In this document: one piece after another, positions 15,566-26,269 of the stretch
Layout: each line of letters starts with the position of its first letter
How positions within the stretch are numbered: position 1 is the first letter of the stretch
Origin: Streptomyces sp. ISL-12
GTDB lineage: Bacteria; Actinomycetota; Actinomycetes; Streptomycetales; Streptomycetaceae
Length of the DNA stretch: 64,000 bases
Reading direction: 5' to 3'
Assembly (NCBI RefSeq): GCF_018614415.1
Contig: NZ_JAGGOO010000060.1
Span: 1 to 64,000 of the forward strand
The notes under the pieces: model-generated
What the model saw: the letters and a program-made list of their open reading frames with translations, nothing else
The model's database searches: none
Told to the model about the DNA's origin: nothing
Position numbers and translations under genes: made by a program

Positions 15566-15591
15566 GGGGGACACCGGAAACGGTGTCCCCC
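15566..15591 (+). terminator. Hairpin between carB and pyrD
   Basis: Perfect 11-bp stem (15566-15576 with 15581-15591) capped by a GAAA tetraloop and followed by TCTTC, ten bases after the carB stop. It has the shape of an intrinsic terminator or a processing stem inside the pyr operon and could lower pyrD-pyrF expression relative to carAB. Confidence 0.7.
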
Positions 15592-15627
15592 TCTTCATGA
15601 GGCTCTTCCCGAGGACACCACACCACC

Positions 15628-16730
<1,103 letters not shown>

Positions 16731-16734
<4 letters not shown>

Positions 16735-17579
16735 CCCGCATGACGGAGCCCTTCGGCGCGCGGCTGCGCCGTGCCATGGACGAACGCGGCCCCTTGTGCG
16801 TGGGCATCGACCCGCACGCCTCCCTGCTCGCCGAGTGGGGCCTGAACGACGACGTCACCGGCCTTGAGCGGTTCAGCCGCACGGTGGTGGAGGCGGTGGC
16901 CGACCGGGTCGCCGTCCTGAAGCCGCAGAGCGCCTTCTTCGAGCGGTTCGGCTCCCGCGGCGTCGCCGTCCTGGAGAAGTCCGTCGAGGAGGCCCGGGCG
17001 GCCGGCGCGCTGGTCGTCATGGACGCCAAGCGCGGGGACATCGGCTCCACCATGGCCGCGTACGCCGAGTCCTTCCTGCACCGGGACGCCCCGCTGTTCT
17101 CGGACGCGCTGACGGTCTCGCCGTACCTCGGCTACGGCTCGCTGAAGCCGGCCGTCGACATGGCGCGCGAGCACGGCGCGGGCCTGTTCGTGCTGGCGCT
17201 GACCTCCAACCCGGAGGGCGCCGAGGTCCAGCACGCGGTACGGGGGGACGGACGGAGCGTCGGCGCGACGGTGCTGGCCCACCTCGCGGCCGAGAACGCG
17301 GGGGAGAAGCCCCTCGGCTCCTTCGGCGCGGTGGTCGGCGCCACGCTCGGCGACCTCTCCTCGTACGACCTGGACGTCAACGGTCCGCTGCTCGCGCCCG
17401 GCATCGGCGCCCAGGGGGCCACGCCGGCCGATCTTCCCGGGGTCTTCGGGGCGGCGGTGCGCAATGTGGTGCCGAACGTCAGCCGAGGTGTCCTTCGTCA
17501 CGGTCCGGACATCAGTGCGCTGCGCGCGTCCGCGGACCGGTTCGCCGAGGAGATCCGGGCCGCGGTGGCCGCGGTGTGA
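16731..17579 (+). CDS. pyrF: Orotidine 5'-phosphate decarboxylase
   Basis: Decarboxylates OMP to UMP, the final de novo step. The 282-residue protein is of the longer actinobacterial/mycobacterial type: VGIDPHASLLAEWGL at the N-terminus, the catalytic Asp-Lys-Asp loop in VVMDAKRGDIGSTM (about residues 96-109), and the phosphate-binding region LAPGIGAQGATPADL. The ATG overlapping the pyrD stop (16731) is chosen; ATG 16740 is an alternative. No orotate phosphoribosyltransferase (pyrE) gene follows, so pyrE must lie elsewhere. Confidence 0.95.
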
Positions 17580-17864
17580 CTCTCGCCGCATTCCCGGTGC
17601 TCACCGAGCGGTCCCGTCGGACGGGGTCCAGGACCGCTTGAGCCTGGATACATCCTCAAATCCGAGGCAGTATGTGGTAAATGTCCGTCCTCGCAGAGGC
17701 TGACCAGGACTTTTCCGCTGTTCTCGCTGACTCTTGCGGACTTGACCGCTAGTCTCCGGGAAGAGTCAACGGGCAAGCGTGTTGCTCGTAGCTCCCCTGG
17801 TGTGGGGCGACTAGGTTCCTCACCGGTCCGTATCCGACAGTTCGACATCCGAGGTGACGTAGGC

Positions 17865-18188
17865 GTGGCTCTTCCGCCCCTTACCCCTGAACAGCGCGCA
17901 GCCGCGCTCGAAAAGGCCGCCGCGGCTCGCCGGGAGCGGGCCGAGGTCAAGAATCGACTCAAGCACTCCGGCGCCTCCCTCCACGAGGTCATCAAGCAGG
18001 GCCAGGAGAACGACGTCATCGGCAAGATGAAGGTCTCCGCCCTCCTCGAGTCCCTGCCGGGCGTGGGCAAGGTCCGCGCCAAGCAGATCATGGAGCGACT
18101 GGGCATCTCCGAGAGCCGTCGCGTGCGTGGCCTCGGCTCCAACCAGATCGCCTCCCTGGAGCGCGAGTTCGGCAGCACCGGCAGCTGA
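17865..18188 (+). CDS. mihF: Actinobacterial integration host factor (sIHF/mIHF)
   Basis: Small nucleoid-associated protein that bends DNA and affects supercoiling, sporulation and antibiotic production in Streptomyces. GTG 17865, after GAGGTGAC, gives 107 residues, the same as the S. coelicolor protein as I recall. Residues about 10-35 form a basic helix ([18 protein letters not shown]) and residues about 62-107 carry the helix-two-turns-helix region ([20 protein letters not shown]). The frame is open to 17742 upstream, but that stretch lacks conserved sequence. The 285-base gap after pyrF is less G+C-rich than its surroundings and probably holds the promoter. Confidence 0.95.
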   Translation: MALPPLTPEQRAAALEKAAAARRERAEVKNRLKHSGASLHEVIKQGQENDVIGKMKVSALLESLPGVGKVRAKQIMERLGISESRRVRGLGSNQIASLEREFGSTGS

Positions 18189-18225
18189 GTCCGGACCACC
18201 CCGGTATTGCTGGAATAATCGCCGC

Positions 18226-18819
18226 ATGGCTGCAACACCCCGGGGGACGACCCCCGTACCCCCGGAATCACGTCCGCGGCTGACCGTGCTCTCCGGCCCC
18301 TCGGGGGTCGGCAAGAGCACGGTCGTCGCTCATATGCGCAAGGAACACCCCGAGGTCTGGCTCTCGGTGTCGGCGACGACCCGTCGGCCGCGCCCCGGCG
18401 AGCAGCACGGGGTCCACTACTTCTTCGTCACCGACGAGGAGATGGACAAGCTGATCGCCAACGGCGAGCTGCTGGAGTGGGCCGAGTTCGCGGGCAACCG
18501 CTACGGCACGCCGCGCGCGGCCGTGCTGGAGCGGCTGGAGGCCGGGGAACCGGTCCTGCTGGAGATCGACCTCCAGGGCGCCCGCCAGGTGCGCGAGTCC
18601 ATGCCGGAGGCCCAGCTGGTGTTCCTCGCCCCGCCCTCCTGGGAGGAGCTGGTGCGCCGGCTCACCGGCCGGGGCACGGAGCCGCCCGAGGTGATCGAAC
18701 GCCGTCTCGCGGCGGCCAGGATCGAGCTGGCGGCCGAGCCGGAGTTCGACAGCACCCTGGTCAACACCTCCGTCGAGGACGTGGCGCGCGAGCTGCTAGC
18801 CTTGACGAACGTCGTGTGA
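18226..18819 (+). CDS. gmk: Guanylate kinase
   Basis: Phosphorylates GMP to GDP with ATP. The 197-residue protein has the P-loop [13 protein letters not shown] (about residues 22-34), the GMP-binding stretch [21 protein letters not shown] and the Asp in [16 protein letters not shown] 18226 is used; the longer frame from 18127 overlaps mihF. It is in the usual Streptomyces order mihF-gmk-rpoZ. An AATAAT element sits just 8 bases before the ATG and could be a -10 box giving a near-leaderless transcript. Confidence 0.96.
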   Translation: MAATPRGTTPVPPESRPRLTVLSGPSGVGKSTVVAHMRKEHPEVWLSVSATTRRPRPGEQHGVHYFFVTDEEMDKLIANGELLEWAEFAGNRYGTPRAAVLERLEAGEPVLLEIDLQGARQVRESMPEAQLVFLAPPSWEELVRRLTGRGTEPPEVIERRLAAARIELAAEPEFDSTLVNTSVEDVARELLALTNVV

Positions 18820-18884
18820 TCGTTACCGGTCACTGAGACTCGATCTCCGCGACTGAATCTTTCCCATCCATCGGAAGGTAGAGC

Positions 18885-19157
18885 GTGTCCTCTTCCATCT
18901 CCGCGCCCGAGGGCATCATCAACCCGCCGATCGACGAGCTCCTCGAGGCCACGGACTCGAAGTACAGCCTCGTGATCTACGCGGCCAAGCGGGCCCGCCA
19001 GATCAACGCGTACTACTCGCAGCTCGGCGAGGGCCTCCTCGAGTACGTCGGTCCCCTCGTCGACACCCACGTCCACGAGAAGCCGCTCTCGATCGCGCTG
19101 CGCGAGATCAACGCGGGGCTGCTGACGTCCGAGGCCGTCGAGGGCCCGGCGCAGTAA
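18885..19157 (+). CDS. rpoZ: RNA polymerase omega subunit
   Basis: Helps assemble beta' into RNA polymerase; loss in Streptomyces impairs differentiation. The 90-residue protein starts at GTG 18885 (GGAAGGTAGA upstream) and carries the family core [30 protein letters not shown] (about residues 12-41). It is followed by a strong hairpin, so gmk-rpoZ is a separate unit from coaBC. Confidence 0.96.
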   Translation: MSSSISAPEGIINPPIDELLEATDSKYSLVIYAAKRARQINAYYSQLGEGLLEYVGPLVDTHVHEKPLSIALREINAGLLTSEAVEGPAQ

Positions 19158-19215
19158 CAGCAGCCTGGCGCAGTAGCAGCAGGCAAGTAGTATTTTCAGC
19201 TTCACGCTGACTTAT

Positions 19216-19250
19216 CCACAGGCCCGGCAGCACGGCTGCCGGGCCTGTGG
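19216..19250 (+). terminator. Intrinsic terminator after rpoZ
   Basis: Perfect 16-bp stem (19216-19231 with 19235-19250) with a three-base ACG loop, 58 bases after the rpoZ stop. The start of its left arm includes part of a TTATCCACA string, which matches a DnaA box by sequence but is read here as terminator stem. Confidence 0.85.
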
Positions 19251-19291
19251 TGTGTGATGGGGGCATACGTTCTTCAAGGTCGGGAGAGACG

Positions 19292-20494
19292 GTGGACAAG
19301 CCCAAGGTCGTGCTCGGGGTCAGCGGCGGCATCGCCGCGTACAAGGCCTGTGAGCTGCTGCGCAGGTTCACGGAGTCGGGGCACGACGTCCGGGTCGTTC
19401 CCACCGCCTCCGCGCTGCACTTCGTCGGCGCGGCCACCTGGTCCGCCCTGTCCGGCCACCCGGTCTCCACCGAGGTGTGGGACGGCGTCCACGAGGTGCC
19501 GCACGTCCGGATCGGCCAGCACGCCGACCTGGTGGTGGTCGCCCCGGCCACCGCGGACCTGCTCGCCAAGGCCGCCCACGGCCTCGCCGACGACCTCCTC
19601 ACCAACACGCTGCTCACCGCCCGCTGCCCCGTCGTCTTCGCCCCCGCCATGCACACCGAGATGTGGGAGCACCCGGCCACCCAGGAGAACGTGGCGACGC
19701 TGCGCCGCCGCGGCGCCGTCGTCATCGAACCCGCCGTCGGCCGCCTCACCGGCGTCGACACCGGCAAGGGCCGGTTCCCCGACCCGGCCGAGATCTTCGA
19801 GGCGTGCCGCCGCGTACTCGCCCGGGGCGTGAGCACGCCGGACCTGGCAGGCCGGCACGTCGTCGTCAGCGCCGGCGGCACCCGCGAGCCCCTCGACCCG
19901 GTCCGCTTCCTCGGCAACCGCTCATCCGGCAAGCAGGGCTACGCCCTCGCGCGCACGGCCGCCGCCCGGGGCGCCCGGGTGACGCTGGTCTCGGCGAACG
20001 CCTCGCTGCCCGACCCGGCCGGCGTGGACGTGGTCCCCGTCGGGACGGCCGCGGAACTGCGCGAGGCGGTGCTGGCCGCCCTGCCGGACGCCGACGCGGT
20101 GGTGATGGCGGCGGCGGTCGCGGACTTCCGCCCCGCGGCCTACGCGACCGGGAAGATCAAGAAGCGGGACGGTCAGGAGCCCGAGCCCCTCACCCTCGTG
20201 CGCAACCCGGACATCCTCGCGGAGATCTCCGCCGGCCGAGCCCGCCCCGGACAGGTGATCGTCGGCTTCGCGGCCGAGACGGACGACGTCCTGGCCAACG
20301 GGCGCGCCAAGCTGAAGCGCAAGGGGTGCGACCTGCTGGTGGTGAACGAGGTGGGGGAGCGCAAGACGTTCGGCGCCGAGGAGAACGAGGCCGTGGTGCT
20401 CGGCTCCGACGGCACCGAGACCCCCGTACCGCACGGGCCGAAGGAAGCCCTGGCCGACACCGTGTGGGACCTGGTGGCCGGGCGGCTCGCATGA
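19292..20494 (+). CDS. coaBC: Bifunctional phosphopantothenoylcysteine decarboxylase / synthetase
   Basis: Two consecutive coenzyme A steps: ligation of cysteine to phosphopantothenate (CoaB) and FMN-dependent decarboxylation (CoaC). GTG 19292 gives 400 residues. The N-terminal CoaC half has GVSGGIAAYKACELLRR, the His-containing ATWSALSGHPV and VAPAMHTEMWEHPATQ; the C-terminal CoaB half starts near residue 190 with VVVSAGGTREPLDPVRFLGN and contains NRSSGKQGYALARTAAARG. The arrangement and length are standard. Confidence 0.96.
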   Translation: MDKPKVVLGVSGGIAAYKACELLRRFTESGHDVRVVPTASALHFVGAATWSALSGHPVSTEVWDGVHEVPHVRIGQHADLVVVAPATADLLAKAAHGLADDLLTNTLLTARCPVVFAPAMHTEMWEHPATQENVATLRRRGAVVIEPAVGRLTGVDTGKGRFPDPAEIFEACRRVLARGVSTPDLAGRHVVVSAGGTREPLDPVRFLGNRSSGKQGYALARTAAARGARVTLVSANASLPDPAGVDVVPVGTAAELREAVLAALPDADAVVMAAAVADFRPAAYATGKIKKRDGQEPEPLTLVRNPDILAEISAGRARPGQVIVGFAAETDDVLANGRAKLKRKGCDLLVVNEVGERKTFGAEENEAVVLGSDGTETPVPHGPKEALADTVWDLVAGRLA

Positions 20495-20734
20495 CCGTCC
20501 CGTCCGCCTCTCGGCCCACTCGCACCTCGTACATTCGTCCGTGGCGGCCCTGGCCAAGGGTGCAGCTCATTGGGCACAATGCGAGTGCCGCAGGTCACAG
20601 CCTTCTTGAGAGTCGAGACGGGTGGGCCCGCGACCGAGTGCGACCGATAAACTGTTCACGGACGTCGCCGGGTGCAGCTCCCCGTGCCGTCCGACCATGA
20701 TCAGCCAGCAGCCGCTGCAACCCCAGGGAGCGTT

Positions 20735-21943
20735 GTGTCCCGTCGCCTGTTCACCTCGGAGTCCGTGACCGAGGGCCACCCCGACAAGATCGCTGACCAG
20801 ATCAGCGACACCATTCTCGACGCGCTCCTGCGCGAGGACCCGACCTCCCGGGTCGCCGTCGAAACCCTGATCACCACCGGCCTGGTGCACGTGGCCGGCG
20901 AGGTCACCACCAAGGCCTACGCCGACATCGCCACCCTGGTCCGCGGCAAGATCCTGGAGATCGGCTACGACTCCTCCAAGAAGGGCTTCGACGGAGCCTC
21001 CTGCGGCGTCTCGGTGTCGATCGGGGCCCAGTCGCCCGACATCGCGCAGGGCGTCGACACCGCCTACGAGAATCGCGTCGAGGGCGACGAGGACGAGCTG
21101 GACCGGCAGGGCGCCGGCGACCAGGGCCTGATGTTCGGCTACGCCTCCGACGAGACGCCGACGCTGATGCCGCTGCCGATCTTCCTGGCCCACCGGCTGT
21201 CCAAGCGCCTCTCGGACGTCCGCAAGAACGGCACGATCCCTTACCTGCGCCCCGACGGCAAGACGCAGGTCACCATCGAGTACGACGGCGACAAGGCCGT
21301 CCGCCTCGACACGGTCGTGGTCTCCTCGCAGCACGCCTCCGACATCGACCTGGAGTCGCTGCTCGCCCCCGACATCCGCGAGTTCGTCGTGGAGCCGGAG
21401 CTGAAGGCCCTGCTCGACGACGGCATCAAGCTCGACACCGAGAACTACCGCCTGCTGGTCAACCCCACCGGCCGCTTCGAGATCGGCGGCCCCATGGGCG
21501 ACGCCGGCCTGACCGGCCGCAAGATCATCATCGACACCTACGGCGGCATGGCCCGCCACGGCGGCGGCGCCTTCTCCGGCAAGGACCCGTCCAAGGTCGA
21601 CCGCTCCGCCGCGTACGCGATGCGCTGGGTCGCCAAGAACGTCGTCGCCGCGGGTCTCGCCTCCCGCTGCGAGGTCCAGGTCGCCTACGCGATCGGCAAG
21701 GCCGAGCCGGTCGGCCTGTTCGTGGAGACCTTCGGCACCGCCAAGATCGACCACGAGAAGATCGAGAAGGCGATCGACGAGGTCTTCGACCTCCGCCCGG
21801 CCGCCATCATCCGCGACCTCGACCTGCTCCGCCCGATCTACTCGCAGACCGCGGCGTACGGCCACTTCGGCCGCGAGCTGGACGACTTCACGTGGGAGCG
21901 TACGGACCGCGTCGAGGCGCTGCGCAAGGCCACGGGGCTGTAG
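20735..21943 (+). CDS. metK: S-adenosylmethionine synthetase
   Basis: Makes SAM from methionine and ATP; SAM level influences antibiotic production in Streptomyces. GTG 20735 (CAGGGAG upstream) yields 402 residues beginning [20 protein letters not shown]. Both family signatures are present: [12 protein letters not shown] (about residue 125) and [16 protein letters not shown] (about 280). The 240-base leader (20495-20734) shows a possible -10 element near 20648 (TAAACT) but no SAM-riboswitch pattern that I can recognise. A hairpin terminator follows. Confidence 0.97.
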   Translation: MSRRLFTSESVTEGHPDKIADQISDTILDALLREDPTSRVAVETLITTGLVHVAGEVTTKAYADIATLVRGKILEIGYDSSKKGFDGASCGVSVSIGAQSPDIAQGVDTAYENRVEGDEDELDRQGAGDQGLMFGYASDETPTLMPLPIFLAHRLSKRLSDVRKNGTIPYLRPDGKTQVTIEYDGDKAVRLDTVVVSSQHASDIDLESLLAPDIREFVVEPELKALLDDGIKLDTENYRLLVNPTGRFEIGGPMGDAGLTGRKIIIDTYGGMARHGGGAFSGKDPSKVDRSAAYAMRWVAKNVVAAGLASRCEVQVAYAIGKAEPVGLFVETFGTAKIDHEKIEKAIDEVFDLRPAAIIRDLDLLRPIYSQTAAYGHFGRELDDFTWERTDRVEALRKATGL

Positions 21944-21970
21944 GCCCAGGGCGGTCTCATCCGTCTCGCA

Positions 21971-22006
21971 CGAGGCCCGGCGATCCCATCGGGGCGCCGG
22001 GCCTCG
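21971..22006 (+). terminator. Intrinsic terminator after metK
   Basis: Perfect 12-bp stem (21971-21982 with 21995-22006) and 12-base loop, 28 bases after the metK stop. Confidence 0.8.
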
Positions 22007-22053
22007 GTGTGTCCCGGACTGCCGGACTGCACCGGCCTCCCGGACTGCCCAGG

Positions 22054-22088
22054 ACCGGTGACCGGTGACCGGTGACTGGTGACCGGTC
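22054..22088 (+). repeat. 7-bp tandem repeat before priA
   Basis: Five successive units of ACCGGTG (three perfect, then ACTGGTG and ACCGGTC) lying 39-73 bases upstream of the priA start. Each unit contains or overlaps the palindrome ACCGGT. It is non-coding in the chosen gene model. Confidence 0.8.
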
Positions 22089-22126
22089 GCCGTCGGCTGT
22101 CAGTGGGCTTTGGTAAGAATGCAGGT

Positions 22127-24286
22127 GTGAGCAGCGAGAACGAGCAGACGGGCGGCGGCGCGCAGGGTGCGCCGCCCGAGCAGCTCGCGCTCATCCGGGA
22201 GAGCGTCCGCAAGGCCGCCGTGCCCCGGGCCAAGCCGCGGACCTGGCGCGGGGCGGCGCTCGCCCCAAAGCTGCCGGTCGCGCGGGTGCTGGTCGACAAG
22301 GGTGTGCTCCACCTGGACCGGTACTTCGACTACGCCGTGCCCGAGGAGCTGGACGCCGACGCGCAGCCGGGAGTGCGGGTGCGGGTGCGGTTCGGGGCCG
22401 GGCGGGGGCGGGTCAGGGACGGGCGGCGCGAGGGCGGCGGGCTCATCGACGGCTTCCTCGTCGAGCGGCGGGCCGAGTCCGACTACTCCGGGCCGCTGGC
22501 CGCGCTGGCGCAGGTGGTCTCGCCCGAGCCGGTGCTCGGGGAGGAACTGCTCGGGCTCGCGCGGGCCGTCGCCGACCGGTATGCGGGCAGCCTCGCCGAT
22601 GTGCTCCAGCTGGCCGTGCCGCCGCGCAACGCGCGGGCCGAGCGGCGGGCCTCGCCCGACCCGCTGCCCCCGCCGCCCGCGCCGGCGGCGGGCTCCTGGG
22701 AGCGGTACGCGCACGGGCCCGCCTTCCTGGCGGCACTGGCGTCGGGCGGCACACCGCGCGCCGTGTGGAACGCGCTGCCGGGTCCCGGGTGGGCCGAGGA
22801 ACTGGCGCGTGCGGTGGCGGCGGCCCTGGCCTCCGGGCGGGGGGCGCTCGTCGTGCTGCCGGACGGGCGGGCGGTCGCCCGGCTCGACGCCGCGCTGACC
22901 GACGTCCTGGGTGAGGGACGGCACGCGGTCCTCACCGCCGACGCCGGCCCCGAGAAGCGGTACGGGCAGTGGCTGGCGGTACGGCGGGGTTCCGTACGGG
23001 CCGTGATCGGGACCCGCGCGGCCATGTTCGCCCCGGTCCGGGATCTGGGACTGGTCGCCCTGTGGGACGACGGCGACGACAGCCACAGCGAGCAGCACGC
23101 CCCGCAGCCGCACGCGCGGGAGGTGCTGCTGCTGCGGGCGGCCCAGGACAGGTGCGCCTTCCTGCTGGGCGGCTGGAGCTGCACCGTGGAGGCCGCCCAG
23201 CTCGTGGAGAGAGGCTGGGCGAAACCGCTGGTCGCCGGCCGGGAACAGCTGCGGGCCGCCGCTCCGCTGGTGCGGACCGTCGGGGACGAGGACCTGGCCC
23301 GGGACGAGGCCGCACGGGCCGCCCGGCTGCCGACCCTCGCCTGGCAGGCCGTCCGGGACGGGTTGCGGCACGGGCCGGTACTGGTACAGGTGCCCCGGCG
23401 CGGTTACGTACCGCGGATGGCGTGTGCCGTCTGCCGGGCGCCGGCGCGGTGCCGGCACTGTTCCGGGCCGTTGGAAGGGCAGGAGGCCGGGGCGGCGTCG
23501 CGCTGCGGGTGGTGCGGACGGGAGGAGGCCGGGTGGCACTGCCCGGAGTGCGGGTCGTTCCGGCTGCGCGCCCAAGTGGTGGGGGCGCGGCGCACCGCCG
23601 AGGAACTGGGGCGGGCCTTTCCCGCCGTACCGGTGCGGACCTCCGGGCGCGAGCATGTGCTGGACACCGTGCCCGGGGCGCCCGCGCTGGTCGTCAGCAC
23701 GCCGGGTGCCGAGCCCGTCGCCGAGGGCGGGTACGCGGCGGCGCTGCTGCTCGACGGCTGGGCCATGCTCGGCCGGCCCGACCTGCGGGCCGGTGAGGAC
23801 GCGCTGCGGCGCTGGATCGCGGCCGCCGCGCTGGTCCGGCCGCAGTCGGCGGGCGGCACCGTGGTCGTCGTCGCCGAGCCGACGCTCAGGCCGGTGCAGG
23901 CGCTGGTGCGGTGGGACCCCGTCGGCCACGCCGTGCGGGAGTTGGGGGAGCGGGCCGAACTGGGCTTTCCGCCGGTGTCGCGGATGGCCGCCGTCTCCGG
24001 GCCGGCGGAGGCGGTGGCGGAGTTTCTCGGCGCGGTGGAACTGCCGGGGGAGGCGGAGGTGCTGGGCCCCGTTCCGCTACCGGTCACCGCCGTGGGCCGG
24101 GCGCGGCGACCGGGGGCGCCGCCGCCCGGGGAGCAGTGGGAACGGGCCCTGGTGCGGGTGCCGCCGGGGCGAGGGGCGGCGCTGACCTCGGCGCTGAAGG
24201 CCGCGCAGGCCGCGCGGATGGCGCGGGGGGGTGCTAACGGCGCGACGCGGGTATGGGTGCGGGTCGATCCGCCAGACATCGGGTGA
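22127..24286 (+). CDS. priA: PriA-like primosomal protein N', helicase motifs lost
   Basis: Actinobacterial PriA homologue, in other bacteria a helicase for replication restart. GTG 22127 gives 719 residues. The N-terminal DNA-binding domain (VARVLVDKGVLHLDRYFDYAVP, about residues 50-71) and the zinc-binding cysteines (CAVCRAPARCRHC and CGWCGREEAGWHCPECGS, about 435-480) are kept. The Walker A motif (normally GVTGSGKT) is replaced by LPGPGWAEE and the DEEH box by WDDGDDSHSE, so ATP hydrolysis is not expected. This is known for the actinobacterial branch. It probably acts as a structural replication factor. It converges on the next, minus-strand gene. Confidence 0.9.
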   Translation: MSSENEQTGGGAQGAPPEQLALIRESVRKAAVPRAKPRTWRGAALAPKLPVARVLVDKGVLHLDRYFDYAVPEELDADAQPGVRVRVRFGAGRGRVRDGRREGGGLIDGFLVERRAESDYSGPLAALAQVVSPEPVLGEELLGLARAVADRYAGSLADVLQLAVPPRNARAERRASPDPLPPPPAPAAGSWERYAHGPAFLAALASGGTPRAVWNALPGPGWAEELARAVAAALASGRGALVVLPDGRAVARLDAALTDVLGEGRHAVLTADAGPEKRYGQWLAVRRGSVRAVIGTRAAMFAPVRDLGLVALWDDGDDSHSEQHAPQPHAREVLLLRAAQDRCAFLLGGWSCTVEAAQLVERGWAKPLVAGREQLRAAAPLVRTVGDEDLARDEAARAARLPTLAWQAVRDGLRHGPVLVQVPRRGYVPRMACAVCRAPARCRHCSGPLEGQEAGAASRCGWCGREEAGWHCPECGSFRLRAQVVGARRTAEELGRAFPAVPVRTSGREHVLDTVPGAPALVVSTPGAEPVAEGGYAAALLLDGWAMLGRPDLRAGEDALRRWIAAAALVRPQSAGGTVVVVAEPTLRPVQALVRWDPVGHAVRELGERAELGFPPVSRMAAVSGPAEAVAEFLGAVELPGEAEVLGPVPLPVTAVGRARRPGAPPPGEQWERALVRVPPGRGAALTSALKAAQAARMARGGANGATRVWVRVDPPDIG

Positions 24287-24353
24287 GGCGGCGTGCGTCG
24301 GGTGCCGGGGGGAGACAAACCGAGGGAAGACGATCGAGGGGAGACACACACCG

Positions 24354-24383
24354 CTGCCCTCCCGGAAGGGGACGGGAGGGCAG
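24354..24383. terminator. Bidirectional terminator between priA and the convergent gene
   Basis: Perfect 10-bp stem (24354-24363 with 24374-24383) and 10-base loop midway between the two convergent stop codons. Confidence 0.75.
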
Positions 24384-24404
24384 AGAGCGGGGGAGGTGCG
24401 CCGG

Positions 24405-25046
<642 letters not shown>

Positions 25047-25258
25047 TCACGGGGTGGGGCGTGGGGGGTTGTTGTGCGCGCCCCCTGGGCCTTCGGCCTT
25101 CGGGTGTTTTCTCCCATCCGCGCACCACCCGTTTCCATTCGGTCGAGAGGTGAGCGTCGCCGGTGGGGGCCGGGCGCCGTCGGCGGCCCGCGGTGGTCCG
25201 CCTCGTAGACTGGTGCGCTGCTTGCCGACCGTTCCCGCCCGAGAGGCCCGTCCCACTC

Positions 25259-26191
25259 ATGAAGCTGGTCTTCGCCGGTACCCCCGAGGTCGCCGTCCCC
25301 GCCCTGGACGCCCTGATCGCCTCCGAGCGGCACCAGGTGGCCGCCGTCGTCACGCGGCCCGACGCGCCGGCCGGGCGCGGGCGCCGGCTGGTCGCCTCGC
25401 CCGTGGCCGAACGGGCCGAGGAGGCCGGGATCGAGGTGCTCAAGCCCGCCAAGCCGCGCGACCCCGAGTTCCTGGAGCGGCTGCGGGAGATCGGGCCCGA
25501 CTGCTGTCCCGTCGTCGCCTACGGCGCCCTGCTGCCCCCGGTCGCGCTCGACGTCCCGGTCCACGGCTGGGTCAACCTGCACTTCTCGCTGCTGCCCGCC
25601 TGGCGGGGCGCCGCCCCGGTGCAGCATGCCGTGATGGCCGGCGACGAGATCACCGGCGCCTCCACCTTCCTCATCGAGGAGGGGCTGGACTCCGGGCCGG
25701 TCTACGGAACGCTCACCGAGACCGTCCGGCCCACCGACACCAGCGGCGACCTGCTGACCCGGCTCGCCCTCGCGGGCGCCGGCCTGCTCGCCGCGACCAT
25801 GGACGGCATCGAGGACGGCACCCTGAAGGCCGTACCGCAGCCCGCGGAGGGGGTCAGCCTGGCTCCGAAGATCACCGTCGAGGACGCCCGGGTCGACTGG
25901 ACCGCCCCGGCGCTGCGCGTGGACCGGGTGGTACGCGGCTGCACCCCGGCACCCGGCGCCTGGACCACCTTCCGCGGCGAGCGGCTCAAGCTGGTGCAGG
26001 CGGTGCCCGCGGCCGACCGGACGGATCTCGCCCCGGGGCAGCTCGGCGTCGGCAAGAACAACGTGTACGTCGGCACCGGCTCGTACGCCGTAGAGCTGCT
26101 GTGGGTGCAGGCGCAGGGCAAGAAGCCGATGCGGGCGGCGGACTGGGCGCGCGGGGCGCGGATCGCCGACGGGGAGCGGCTGGGCGGCTGA
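25259..26191 (+). CDS. fmt: Methionyl-tRNA formyltransferase
   Basis: Formylates initiator Met-tRNA with 10-formyl-THF. ATG 25259 gives 310 residues, opening [19 protein letters not shown]. The catalytic region has the [15 protein letters not shown] signature (about residues 108-122) with the Asp in GLDSGPVY downstream, and a C-terminal tRNA-binding domain follows. The frame from 25163 is upstream noise. It is followed at 79 bases by rsmB, a common pairing. Confidence 0.96.
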   Translation: MKLVFAGTPEVAVPALDALIASERHQVAAVVTRPDAPAGRGRRLVASPVAERAEEAGIEVLKPAKPRDPEFLERLREIGPDCCPVVAYGALLPPVALDVPVHGWVNLHFSLLPAWRGAAPVQHAVMAGDEITGASTFLIEEGLDSGPVYGTLTETVRPTDTSGDLLTRLALAGAGLLAATMDGIEDGTLKAVPQPAEGVSLAPKITVEDARVDWTAPALRVDRVVRGCTPAPGAWTTFRGERLKLVQAVPAADRTDLAPGQLGVGKNNVYVGTGSYAVELLWVQAQGKKPMRAADWARGARIADGERLGG

Positions 26192-26269
26192 CCGACCTCG
26201 GGAGGGGGCCGTGCCCGGGCCGACGTAGGCTGATGGGTGCACCTCTTCCCACACCCGGAGCACCTTTTC

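Noticed and set aside
19212-19220. TTATCCACA, a perfect DnaA-box-like string
   Set aside because: Single copy, no AT-rich region or dnaA/dnaN nearby, and its end forms the left arm of the rpoZ terminator.
20495-20734. SAM riboswitch before metK
   Set aside because: I could not find the conserved core or stem pattern of SAM-I, SAM-II or SAM-IV elements in the leader.
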